From Paracoccaceae bacterium (GTDB lineage: Bacteria; Pseudomonadota; Alphaproteobacteria; Rhodobacterales; Rhodobacteraceae), in assembly GCA_015487255.1 (NCBI GenBank), contig WFQA01000290.1:1-13282 (forward strand): a stretch of 13,282 nucleotides of DNA, read 5' to 3'. Below are positions 1 to 6,129 of this stretch, in pieces. A model generated the notes under the pieces. That model saw only the letters and a program-made list of their open reading frames with translations. It was not told the DNA's origin and made no database searches. Position 1 is the first letter of the stretch, and every line of letters begins with the position of its first letter. The translations under genes were made by a program, and so were the position numbers.

Positions 1-25
1 TCCCGGCTGCCCGTTTTTTATGGGT

Positions 26-895
26 CTACGCCCTGATCTGCGCGTCGATGATCTGGCGAATATTGGCGATGGGCAGGTCGGTCTCCTCGCCGGCACGGTG
101 GATCAGCACAAGTCTGCGGGTTTCCTGCGGAGCACAAAACGGCACGATATTTAGATGCTCATGTAATGGCGGGGCCAAAAACCGCTGCGGCACGATCGAG
201 ACCCCGAACCCCTCGCGCACCATTTTCTCGATCGCGTCGAGGCTGTCCACCTCCATGATCTCGTTTACCCTGATCCCGCGCGATTGCAGGCGGGCCGACA
301 CCTGATGCCCCATCCATGTCATGTTTTCAAAGGCGATAAACGGGTGGGCCCGCAGCAGGGCCCCGTCGGAAACGGCGGGGATATGCTTTGGCGCAATCAC
401 ATAGAGCGGCTCGATCACCAGCTCCTGCACCTGCAATTCCGGCAGGGCGGTGATCGGGGCGGTAAGGATGGCGAAATCCAGATCGAGGTTCAGCACCTGC
501 AGCGCCAGATTGCCCGACAGGCCCGATTTGACCTTGATGCGGATGCCGGGCTGGCGGTGCTGCAACTCCCGCAGCACCACCGGTAACAGATGCTGGGCCT
601 CGGTCGGCACAATGCCGAACGAGATCTGGTCCCGGTGTTGCAGCCCGGCCCCGACCAGCCGCACGGTTTCCACCATCTTCAGCGCCTTTTGCGCCGCCTG
701 CGCCGTGGCCCGCCCGGTGGCGGTGAGCGTGGCGGGGCGGGTGGAGCGGTCAAACATTTTCTGGCCAAGCTCCTCCTCCAGCGTGCGGATTTGCAGGGAA
801 ATGGCCGAATGGCTGAGAGAAACCTTGTCGGCCGCAGCGGAAAAGCTATTGTTCTCTAAAATGGCGACAAGGGATTTGAGCTGTTGCAGGTTCAT
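26..895 (-). CDS. LysR-family transcriptional regulator
   Basis: DNA-binding regulator, 289 aa, the usual LysR length. Residues 1-60 form the winged helix-turn-helix: MNLQQLKSLVAI opening, then SFSAAADKVSLSHSAISLQI and a TLEEELGQKMFDR wing. Residues about 90-289 are the periplasmic-binding-protein-like effector domain (FGIVPTEAQHLLP; LDLDFAILTAP; MVREGFGVSIVPQ). The start is supported by an AAAGGAG Shine-Dalgarno, seen as ctccttt on the plus strand just outside the start (903-909). It diverges from the catabolic operon with about 99 nt between the two starts, the classic arrangement for a LysR activator of the neighbouring pathway that also represses itself. The effector is presumably a substrate or intermediate of the operon (inference). 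Function as a LysR regulator is certain at family level; target and ligand are unknown. Confidence 0.95.
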   Translation of the reverse strand: MNLQQLKSLVAILENNSFSAAADKVSLSHSAISLQIRTLEEELGQKMFDRSTRPATLTATGRATAQAAQKALKMVETVRLVGAGLQHRDQISFGIVPTEAQHLLPVVLRELQHRQPGIRIKVKSGLSGNLALQVLNLDLDFAILTAPITALPELQVQELVIEPLYVIAPKHIPAVSDGALLRAHPFIAFENMTWMGHQVSARLQSRGIRVNEIMEVDSLDAIEKMVREGFGVSIVPQRFLAPPLHEHLNIVPFCAPQETRRLVLIHRAGEETDLPIANIRQIIDAQIRA

Positions 896-937
896 TGCAA
901 TCTCCTTTTAGCAAGAAAACCTAACACTAACTCGAGG

Positions 938-952
938 ATAAGTCACTTTTAT
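938..952. promoter_or_regulatory. Candidate LysR-binding palindrome (ATAA-N7-TTAT)
   Basis: In the 99-nt divergent spacer the sequence ATAAGTCACTTTTAT is an interrupted palindrome (ATAA, 7 nt, TTAT). It contains the T-N11-A core (T939 and A951) expected of LysR-type operators. It lies 43 nt upstream of the CoA-transferase start and 42 nt upstream of the regulator start, where a shared operator would be expected. The call rests on pattern and location only; T-N11-A motifs are common by chance in A+T-rich spacers. Confidence 0.4.
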
Positions 953-994
953 TTCGCAAAACTGGCTCTATTCTGGATGCAGGAGAAGAATCAC

Positions 995-2185
995 ATGCAA
1001 GACAATGCAAATTCAGGCCCGCTCACCGGGGTCAAGGTGTTGGATCTGACCCGCATTCTGGCCGGGCCGACCAGCACCCAGCTTTTGGGTGATTACGGGG
1101 CGGATGTGGTCAAGGTCGAGCGGCCCGACATTGGCGATGACACCCGCAAATGGGGCCCGCCCTATGTGAAAGACAGCGCAGGCAATGACAGCGGGGAGAG
1201 CGCCTATTTTCTGGCGTCAAACCGCAACAAGCGCTCATTGGCGGCGGATATCGCCAGCCCCTCGGGCGCGGCCCTGATCCGGCGGCTGGCGGCCAAAGCC
1301 GATGTGCTGGTGGAGAACTATAAGCTCGGCGGGCTGAAGAAATACGGGCTGGATTACGAGGCGATCAAGGCGATCAACCCCGATATCATCTATTGCTCGA
1401 TCACCGGTTTTGGCCAGACCGGCCCCAATGCCCACCTGCCGGGCTATGATCTGATGGCGCAGGGTTACGGCGGCATCATGAGCCTGACCGGCGCGCCGGA
1501 CGGCCCGCCGATGAAGGTGGGCGTGGGGGTGGCTGACATCATGTGCGGCATGTATGCGGTCAGCGCCATTCTGGCAGCATTGCGACACAGGGATATGGGC
1601 GGTGGCGGGCAATATATAGATGTGGCGCTGGTTGACAGCCAGATCGCCTGGCTGGTCAATGAAGGCACGAATTATCTGCAATCGGGCGAGGTGCCGGAGC
1701 GCCGGGGCAATGGCCATCCCAATATCGTGCCCTATCAGGTATTTGCCGCCCAGGATGGCCATCTGATCGTCGCGGTTGGCAATGACAGCCAGTTCGCCCG
1801 GTTTTGCGCCATCATCGATGCGCCCGAGCTGGCAAAAAACCCGGATTACACCACCAATATCGCCCGGGTCACCAACCGCGACACCCTGCTGCCCAAGCTG
1901 GAGGCGCTGCTGGCCAAACGGGGCAAGGCAGAATTGCTCAAGGCGATGAAGGCCGCCAATGTGCCTTGCGGCGAGGTCAATGATCTGGCGGAGGTCTTTG
2001 CCTCGGAGCAGGTGGCGGCGCGGGGGATGAAGATCACCATGGCGCATCCCTACAGCCCGGTGCATCTGGTTGCCAACCCGGTAAAGTTTTCCGAAACCCC
2101 GGTAAGCTACCGCCACGCCCCGCCGCTTTGTGGCGCCGATACCGACGCGGTTTTGCACGATTGGCTCAAGGAACCAAAGGAATGA
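995..2185 (+). CDS. Class III (CaiB/BaiF) CoA-transferase
   Basis: Moves CoA from a donor thioester to a carboxylic acid in the cytoplasm; 396 aa, typical of family III. Visible marks: the N-terminal VKVLDLTRILAGPTSTQLLGD and GADVVKVERP, SNRNKRSLAAD, DVLVENYKLGGLKKYGLDY, SITGFGQTGP, and PGYDLMAQGYGG, whose Asp152 aligns with the family's catalytic aspartate that forms the acyl anhydride. The C-terminal half has RRGNGHPNIVPYQVF. Start chosen at 995 because AGGAG (981-985) sits 9 nt upstream; an in-frame start at 884 would overlap the regulator's start and its ribosome binding site. First gene of the block, 3 nt before the acyl-CoA dehydrogenase-fold gene. Succinyl-CoA:3-sulfinopropionate CoA-transferase of Variovorax paradoxus belongs to this family and acts before a desulfinase, which fits this context. 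Donor and acceptor cannot be read from the sequence. Confidence 0.93.
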   Translation: MQDNANSGPLTGVKVLDLTRILAGPTSTQLLGDYGADVVKVERPDIGDDTRKWGPPYVKDSAGNDSGESAYFLASNRNKRSLAADIASPSGAALIRRLAAKADVLVENYKLGGLKKYGLDYEAIKAINPDIIYCSITGFGQTGPNAHLPGYDLMAQGYGGIMSLTGAPDGPPMKVGVGVADIMCGMYAVSAILAALRHRDMGGGGQYIDVALVDSQIAWLVNEGTNYLQSGEVPERRGNGHPNIVPYQVFAAQDGHLIVAVGNDSQFARFCAIIDAPELAKNPDYTTNIARVTNRDTLLPKLEALLAKRGKAELLKAMKAANVPCGEVNDLAEVFASEQVAARGMKITMAHPYSPVHLVANPVKFSETPVSYRHAPPLCGADTDAVLHDWLKEPKE

Positions 2186-2188
2186 AAC

Positions 2189-3376
2189 ATGTTTTTGAAT
2201 GACGGGCAAAAGGCAATACAGGCATCGGCGCTGAAACTGGCGGATGAGGTGATCGCCCCCCTCGCGGCAGAAGTGGACCGAAGCGAGGATTACCCGTGGG
2301 ATAACGTGAAAGCGCTCACCGAGGCCGGTTTCATGGGGGCCACCATCCCGAAGGCGCATGGTGGGCTGGGGCTTTCCTATATGGATATCGTGCTTGTGGT
2401 CGAGGCGATTGCGCGGGTGTGTGGCGTGAGTGCGCGCATTGTGGTGGAAGGCAATATGGGAGCGATCGGGGCGATTTGCGCCTATGGCACCGAGGCGCAA
2501 ATCGCGCGTGTGGCCCCGCTGGTGCTGTCCGGAGACAAACCAGCGATCTGCATCACCGAGCCGGGCAGCGGCTCGGCGGCGACCAGCATGACCACAACGG
2601 CAGTGAAAAAGGGCAATAAATATGTGCTGAACGGGGTCAAGCACTGGATCACCGGCGGCGGGGTCTCCAAAGCGCATCTGATTTTTGCCCAGGTCGAGGA
2701 AAACGGCGCGCGGCTGGGCATCGGCGGGTTTATCGCGGTGCGGGGCGAGGATCAGGGGCTGAAGATCGGCACCCGCGAGCCGGCAATGGGGCTGCGCGGC
2801 ATTCCGGAAACCGAGGTGATTTTTGAAGACCTGGAGATTGATGCTTCCATGGCGCTGATCCCTCCCGAGGGGATAAAGCGTGGCTTTTCCGGGTTGATGA
2901 ATGCCTATAACGGCCAGCGCGTGGGCGCGGGCACGGTGGCGCTGGGCATTGCGCAGGGGTCTTACGAGCAGGCGCTGGGCTTTGTGAAGCTGCGCGAGCA
3001 GTTCGGCCGCCCGATTGCCGAGTTCCAGGGGCTGCAATGGATGCTGGCGGATATGAACGTGGCGCTGGAAAGCGCGCGGATGATGATCTGGCGGGCGGCG
3101 CAATCTGCCGCCCATACCGGCAGTGGCTTTCCTGACCCGTTGATGGCGGCACAGGCCAAGCTGGCGGCTTCGGAAATGGCGGTAAAGGTCACGAATGATG
3201 CCCTGCAAATGCACGGTGCCGCTGGCTATTCGCGCAATCTGCCACTGGAGCGCATGCTGCGTGATGCCCGGATGTTCACCATCGGCGGCGGCACGGCGCA
3301 GATGTTGCGCAACCTGATCGCGGGCAAGGTGCTGGGGATGAAACTCCCGCAAACAAGAGATGGATATATAAAATGA
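2189..3376 (+). CDS. Acyl-CoA dehydrogenase-fold protein, probable 3-sulfinopropionyl-CoA desulfinase-like enzyme
   Basis: FAD flavoprotein of the acyl-CoA dehydrogenase superfamily, 395 aa. The N-terminal helical domain (about 1-115) is followed by the middle beta domain with flavin-contact motif ICITEPGSGSAAT and WITGGGVSK, then the C-terminal helical domain with REQFGRPIAEFQGLQWM and RDARMFTIGGGTAQM. Oddity: the usual catalytic Glu is missing at both known sites. The YEGT position is GGGT (Gly367), and the isovaleryl-CoA dehydrogenase-type site, in NGQRVGAG, is Gln243. Arg83 lies in SARIVVEGN. From memory, the 3-sulfinopropionyl-CoA desulfinase of Advenella mimigardefordensis DPN7 has the same Gln replacement, a key arginine near position 84, and very similar segments (YPWDNV, DKPAICITEP, AYNxQRVGAG, KLPQTRDGY). 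The proposed reaction is 3-sulfinopropionyl-CoA to propionyl-CoA plus sulfite. Ribosome binding site AAGG at 2177-2180. Superfamily is certain; the desulfinase role is a strong inference. Confidence 0.85.
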   Translation: MFLNDGQKAIQASALKLADEVIAPLAAEVDRSEDYPWDNVKALTEAGFMGATIPKAHGGLGLSYMDIVLVVEAIARVCGVSARIVVEGNMGAIGAICAYGTEAQIARVAPLVLSGDKPAICITEPGSGSAATSMTTTAVKKGNKYVLNGVKHWITGGGVSKAHLIFAQVEENGARLGIGGFIAVRGEDQGLKIGTREPAMGLRGIPETEVIFEDLEIDASMALIPPEGIKRGFSGLMNAYNGQRVGAGTVALGIAQGSYEQALGFVKLREQFGRPIAEFQGLQWMLADMNVALESARMMIWRAAQSAAHTGSGFPDPLMAAQAKLAASEMAVKVTNDALQMHGAAGYSRNLPLERMLRDARMFTIGGGTAQMLRNLIAGKVLGMKLPQTRDGYIK

Positions 3377-4968
3377 CCACAGCCGCACAAATCATAGCGC
3401 AAAAACTGGTCGAGGCCGGATGCCGGCACGCTTATGGCATGCCCGGCGGCGAGGTGCTTTTGCTGATGCAGGCACTGAGCGAGGCCGGCATTGAATTCAC
3501 CCTTTGCAAGCACGAAAACAACGCTGGCTATATGGCCGAGGGCAGTTACCATGCCACCGGCGCACCGGGGATATTGCTGACCACCATCGGGCCGGGGCTG
3601 GCCAACGGGGTTAATTCGGTCGCCAATGCCTATCAGGAACAGGTGCCGCTTATTGTGCTTTCGGGTTGTATCGGGCGCGGCGAGGCCGAAAGCTTCACCC
3701 ATCAGGTGATCGACCAGAGCGCGCTGATGGCCCCGATCACCAAAGCACAGTTTCAGGTGGCGAAAGGCTCGGCGCAGCAGGTGATCGAAAAGGCGCTGGA
3801 TATCGCGCGGGCCGACCCGCCGGGGCCGGTGCATGTGGATGTGCCGCATGATATTGCAGGAAGCGATGTCGAGCTGATCGAACGCGCGCTGTTGGCACCT
3901 TTGCCTGCGGCCTGGCCCGAGGGGGATGCGCTGGAGGCGGCGCGGGCCATGCTGGCCAGGGCCGAGCGGCCAGTAATTCTGGCAGGGCTGGGGGCGGTGC
4001 ATCATCATGCGGGCGCGGCGATTCTGGCACTGGCCGAGGCCGGTGAGATTCCGGTGCTGACCACCTATAAGGCCAAGGGGATTATCGACGAGCACCACCC
4101 GCTTTGCCTTGGCGGGCACGGGTTGTCTCCGAAATCCGACACCGTGGTGCTGCCGCTGCTGAAGGAATCCGATTGTATCATTCTGGCGGGGTATGACCCG
4201 ATCGAGATGCGCAATGGCTGGGTGGAGCCATTTGCGGCCGCCAATGCCATCGAGATCATCCATGCGGATATTCAACACGGCATGCACGGCGCGGCGGTGC
4301 GCTTTGTCGGGGATGTGGGGCTTGGCGTGGCAGCGCTGCAAAGCGCGGTGGCAGGCAAAACCGGCGGCGCGCCCGCGGCCCGCGCGGCGCTGGAGGATAT
4401 GTTTGCCGCGCGCGAAAACTGGGGGCCGCATCAGGTATTTGCCACGGTGCTGGAGGCCTTGCCCGAAGGGGGTATTGCAACCGCCGATAGCGGCGCCCAC
4501 CGGATATTGCTGAGCCAGATGTGGCGCTGCAAAACCCCGCAAACCCTGCTGCAATCGAGCTGCTTTTGCACCATGGGCGTGGCTCTGCCGCTGGCGATGG
4601 GCTATGCCCATGCCGCCGGGGTCGACGGGCCGCAGGTGGTTGCCTTTGTCGGCGATGCGGGCTTTGAAATGGTAATTGGCGAACTGACCACCGCGCGGGA
4701 TGCGGGAATCAACCTGACGGTAGTGGTGCTGGTGGACGAGGCTTTAAGTTTAATTGACCTCAAGCAATCACGATCAAACCTGCCACAATTGGGGGTTAAC
4801 TTTGGCGCAACTGACATTGTTGCGGTTGCGAAGGCCTATGGCGGCAGTTCAGAGTGGATAAACGACAAGAAACAGTTGATCGGTGCGACAAATCGTGCAT
4901 TTAATCACGGAGGCGTGACTGTGCTTGCATGCCGGATAGATAAATCCGGCTATGCGGGGGCATTTTAG
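3373..4968 (+). CDS. Thiamine diphosphate-dependent enzyme (acetolactate synthase/decarboxylase-like)
   Basis: ThDP enzyme of 531 aa with the three-domain layout of the acetolactate synthase/benzoylformate decarboxylase group. PYR domain about 1-170: KHENNAGYMAEG carries Glu48, the glutamate that activates the cofactor, followed by GPGLANGVNSVANAYQEQVPLIVLSG. Central domain about 180-320 (RPVILAGLGAVHHHAG). PP domain about 350-525, with FVGDAGFEMVIGEL at 425-438. Oddities: the metal/diphosphate motif GDG reads GDA (427-429), and the asparagine pair that normally follows about 25 residues later is Asp455-Glu456. It is shorter than Xsc (about 590 aa). The start overlaps the preceding stop (ATGA), implying translational coupling. 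A decarboxylase or carboligase acting on a 2-oxo acid or aldehyde of the same pathway is likely; the substrate is unknown. Confidence 0.88.
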   Translation: MTTAAQIIAQKLVEAGCRHAYGMPGGEVLLLMQALSEAGIEFTLCKHENNAGYMAEGSYHATGAPGILLTTIGPGLANGVNSVANAYQEQVPLIVLSGCIGRGEAESFTHQVIDQSALMAPITKAQFQVAKGSAQQVIEKALDIARADPPGPVHVDVPHDIAGSDVELIERALLAPLPAAWPEGDALEAARAMLARAERPVILAGLGAVHHHAGAAILALAEAGEIPVLTTYKAKGIIDEHHPLCLGGHGLSPKSDTVVLPLLKESDCIILAGYDPIEMRNGWVEPFAAANAIEIIHADIQHGMHGAAVRFVGDVGLGVAALQSAVAGKTGGAPAARAALEDMFAARENWGPHQVFATVLEALPEGGIATADSGAHRILLSQMWRCKTPQTLLQSSCFCTMGVALPLAMGYAHAAGVDGPQVVAFVGDAGFEMVIGELTTARDAGINLTVVVLVDEALSLIDLKQSRSNLPQLGVNFGATDIVAVAKAYGGSSEWINDKKQLIGATNRAFNHGGVTVLACRIDKSGYAGAF

Positions 4969-4982
4969 GCCAGGCGTTATGG

Positions 4983-5006
4983 GCGCGCGTCAAGCCATCG
5001 CGCGCG
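4983..5006 (+). other. GC-rich inverted repeat in the spacer before the transporter genes
   Basis: GCGCGCG (4983-4989) and CGCGCGC (4999-5005) can pair around a 9-nt loop, 14 nt after the ThDP enzyme stop. There is no T-run after it, so it is not a convincing intrinsic terminator. It could attenuate or process the message between the enzyme and transporter parts. Alternating GC repeats can also arise by base composition. Confidence 0.3.
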
Positions 5007-5067
5007 TTACAGAGTCGGATTTCCGGCCCAGATCAGGTGGCACACGAAAACTATCCCGGAGGATAAT

Positions 5068-6036
5068 ATGAAACTGAAATCACTTGCGATTGCGATGACC
5101 GTAGCGGGTGCCATTGGCGGCACGGCCTCGGCTCAGGAGCAGAGCTTTATCTCGATCGGCACCGGCGGTGTGACCGGGGTTTATTACCCGGCGGGCGGCG
5201 CGATCTGCCGCCTGGTGAACAAAAACCGCCAAGAGACCGGCATTCGCTGCTCGGTTGAATCAACCGGTGGCTCGATTTACAACATCAACACCCTGCGCGC
5301 CGGCGAGCTTGAATTTGGTGTGGCGCAATCCGACTGGCAGTTCCACGCCTATAACGGCACCTCGAAATTCGAGGAGCAAGGCCCGTTTGAGGACCTGCGC
5401 GCCGTATTCTCGCTGCACCCCGAGCCGGTAACCATTCTGGCCCGCCGCGATGCCAATATTTCCAATATCACCGACATTCCGGGCAAGCGCTTCAATATCG
5501 GCAATGCCGGTTCCGGCACACAAGGCACCTGGGAAGTGATCGAGGAAGCCTTTGGCTGGCAGCGCTCCGACCTGGCGCTGGCCTCGGAAATGAAATCGGC
5601 CGAAACCGCCGGTGCGCTGTGCGACAATAAAATCGATGGCTATTTCTGGCTGGTTGGCCACCCTTCCGGCCTGACCCAGGAGACCATCGCCTCTTGTGAT
5701 GCGGTGATCGTGCCTGCGGTGGCGCCTGAAATCGATGCGCTGATCGAGGCCAACCCCTACTACCGTTATGCGACCATTCCCGGTGGCATGTATCCGGGCA
5801 ACCCAGATGACATCCAGACCTTTGGTGTGGGCGCAACGGTTGTGACTTCGGCCAATGTTTCCGAAGAGGCGGTTTATCAGGTGGCCATGGCTGTGCTTGG
5901 CAATCTTGACGATTTCCGCAAGTTGCACCCGGCATTTGCCAATCTGAAAGCGGAAGAAATGATTGCCGACAGTCTTTCGGCTCCACTGCACCCCGGTGCT
6001 ATTCGCGCGTATCGCGAATTGGGCCTGATGGATTAA
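5068..6036 (+). CDS. TAXI-family TRAP transporter solute-binding protein
   Basis: Periplasmic substrate-binding protein of 322 aa. Residues 1-22 are a Sec signal peptide: MKLK, a hydrophobic stretch rich in Ala, Ile, Val and Gly, and a TASA cleavage site before QEQ. The mature protein opens with the TAXI signature FISIGTGGVTGVYYPAGGA (27-45), then CSVESTGGSIYNINTLRAGE, FGVAQSDWQFHAYNG and FNIGNAGSGTQGT. The family binds small carboxylates, with glutamate/glutamine the best known ligand, and hands them to a DctQM-type permease. The ribosome binding site GGAGG (5058-5062) is strong and 5 nt from the ATG, fitting high expression. The next gene is the fused permease, so this is the recognition subunit of the operon's importer. 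The ligand is presumably the compound the operon breaks down (inference). Confidence 0.95.
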   Translation: MKLKSLAIAMTVAGAIGGTASAQEQSFISIGTGGVTGVYYPAGGAICRLVNKNRQETGIRCSVESTGGSIYNINTLRAGELEFGVAQSDWQFHAYNGTSKFEEQGPFEDLRAVFSLHPEPVTILARRDANISNITDIPGKRFNIGNAGSGTQGTWEVIEEAFGWQRSDLALASEMKSAETAGALCDNKIDGYFWLVGHPSGLTQETIASCDAVIVPAVAPEIDALIEANPYYRYATIPGGMYPGNPDDIQTFGVGATVVTSANVSEEAVYQVAMAVLGNLDDFRKLHPAFANLKAEEMIADSLSAPLHPGAIRAYRELGLMD

Positions 6037-6054
6037 TCGGCACTTCATAAAAAT

Positions 6055-6078
6055 GGAGGGGGCTTCCCGGCCCCTTCC
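6055..6078 (+). promoter_or_regulatory. Stem-loop between solute-binding and permease genes
   Basis: GGAGGGGGC (6055-6063) pairs with GCCCCTTCC (6070-6078) as a 9-bp stem with one G-U pair and a 6-nt loop. It begins 18 nt after the solute-binding protein stop and is not followed by a T-run. Such structures between a binding-protein gene and its permease gene commonly stabilise the upstream message or partly terminate transcription, giving more binding protein than permease. The stem is seen; its role is inferred. Confidence 0.55.
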
Positions 6079-6094
6079 AACCCCAAGAAAATAA

Positions 6095-6106
6095 GGGCTT
6101 AAGCCC
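6095..6106. repeat. 12-bp perfect palindrome upstream of the permease gene
   Basis: GGGCTTAAGCCC is a perfect palindrome 23 nt before the TRAP permease start and just upstream of its ribosome binding site (AAGGGA, 6118-6123). It has no unpaired loop, so it is a poor RNA hairpin and may instead be a dimeric protein site or chance. It lies just downstream of the stem-loop at 6055-6078. Confidence 0.35.
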
Positions 6107-6129
6107 AGTTTCACAACAAGGGAAAAACG

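Noticed and set aside
884..994. Longer N terminus for the CoA-transferase starting at 884 or 977
   Set aside because: The 884 start would overlap the regulator's start and its ribosome binding site, and the added residues match nothing in the family. AGGAG at 981-985 points to 995.
2189..3376. Ordinary beta-oxidation acyl-CoA dehydrogenase
   Set aside because: The catalytic glutamate is missing at both known positions, and no thiolase, hydratase or electron-transfer flavoprotein gene is nearby.
1235..3388. 717-codon open frame on the minus strand
   Set aside because: It is antisense to the CoA-transferase and acyl-CoA dehydrogenase-fold genes, which have clear motifs. Its His/Arg/Gln-rich translation shows no family features; it is a by-product of G+C-rich third codon positions.
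3226..4611. 461-codon open frame on the minus strand
   Set aside because: Antisense shadow of the ThDP enzyme, with low-complexity His/Arg/Gln-rich translation and no motif.
3373..4968. Assignment of the ThDP enzyme as sulfoacetaldehyde acetyltransferase (Xsc)
   Set aside because: It is about 60 residues too short, has altered cofactor motifs, and no phosphotransacetylase gene accompanies it.
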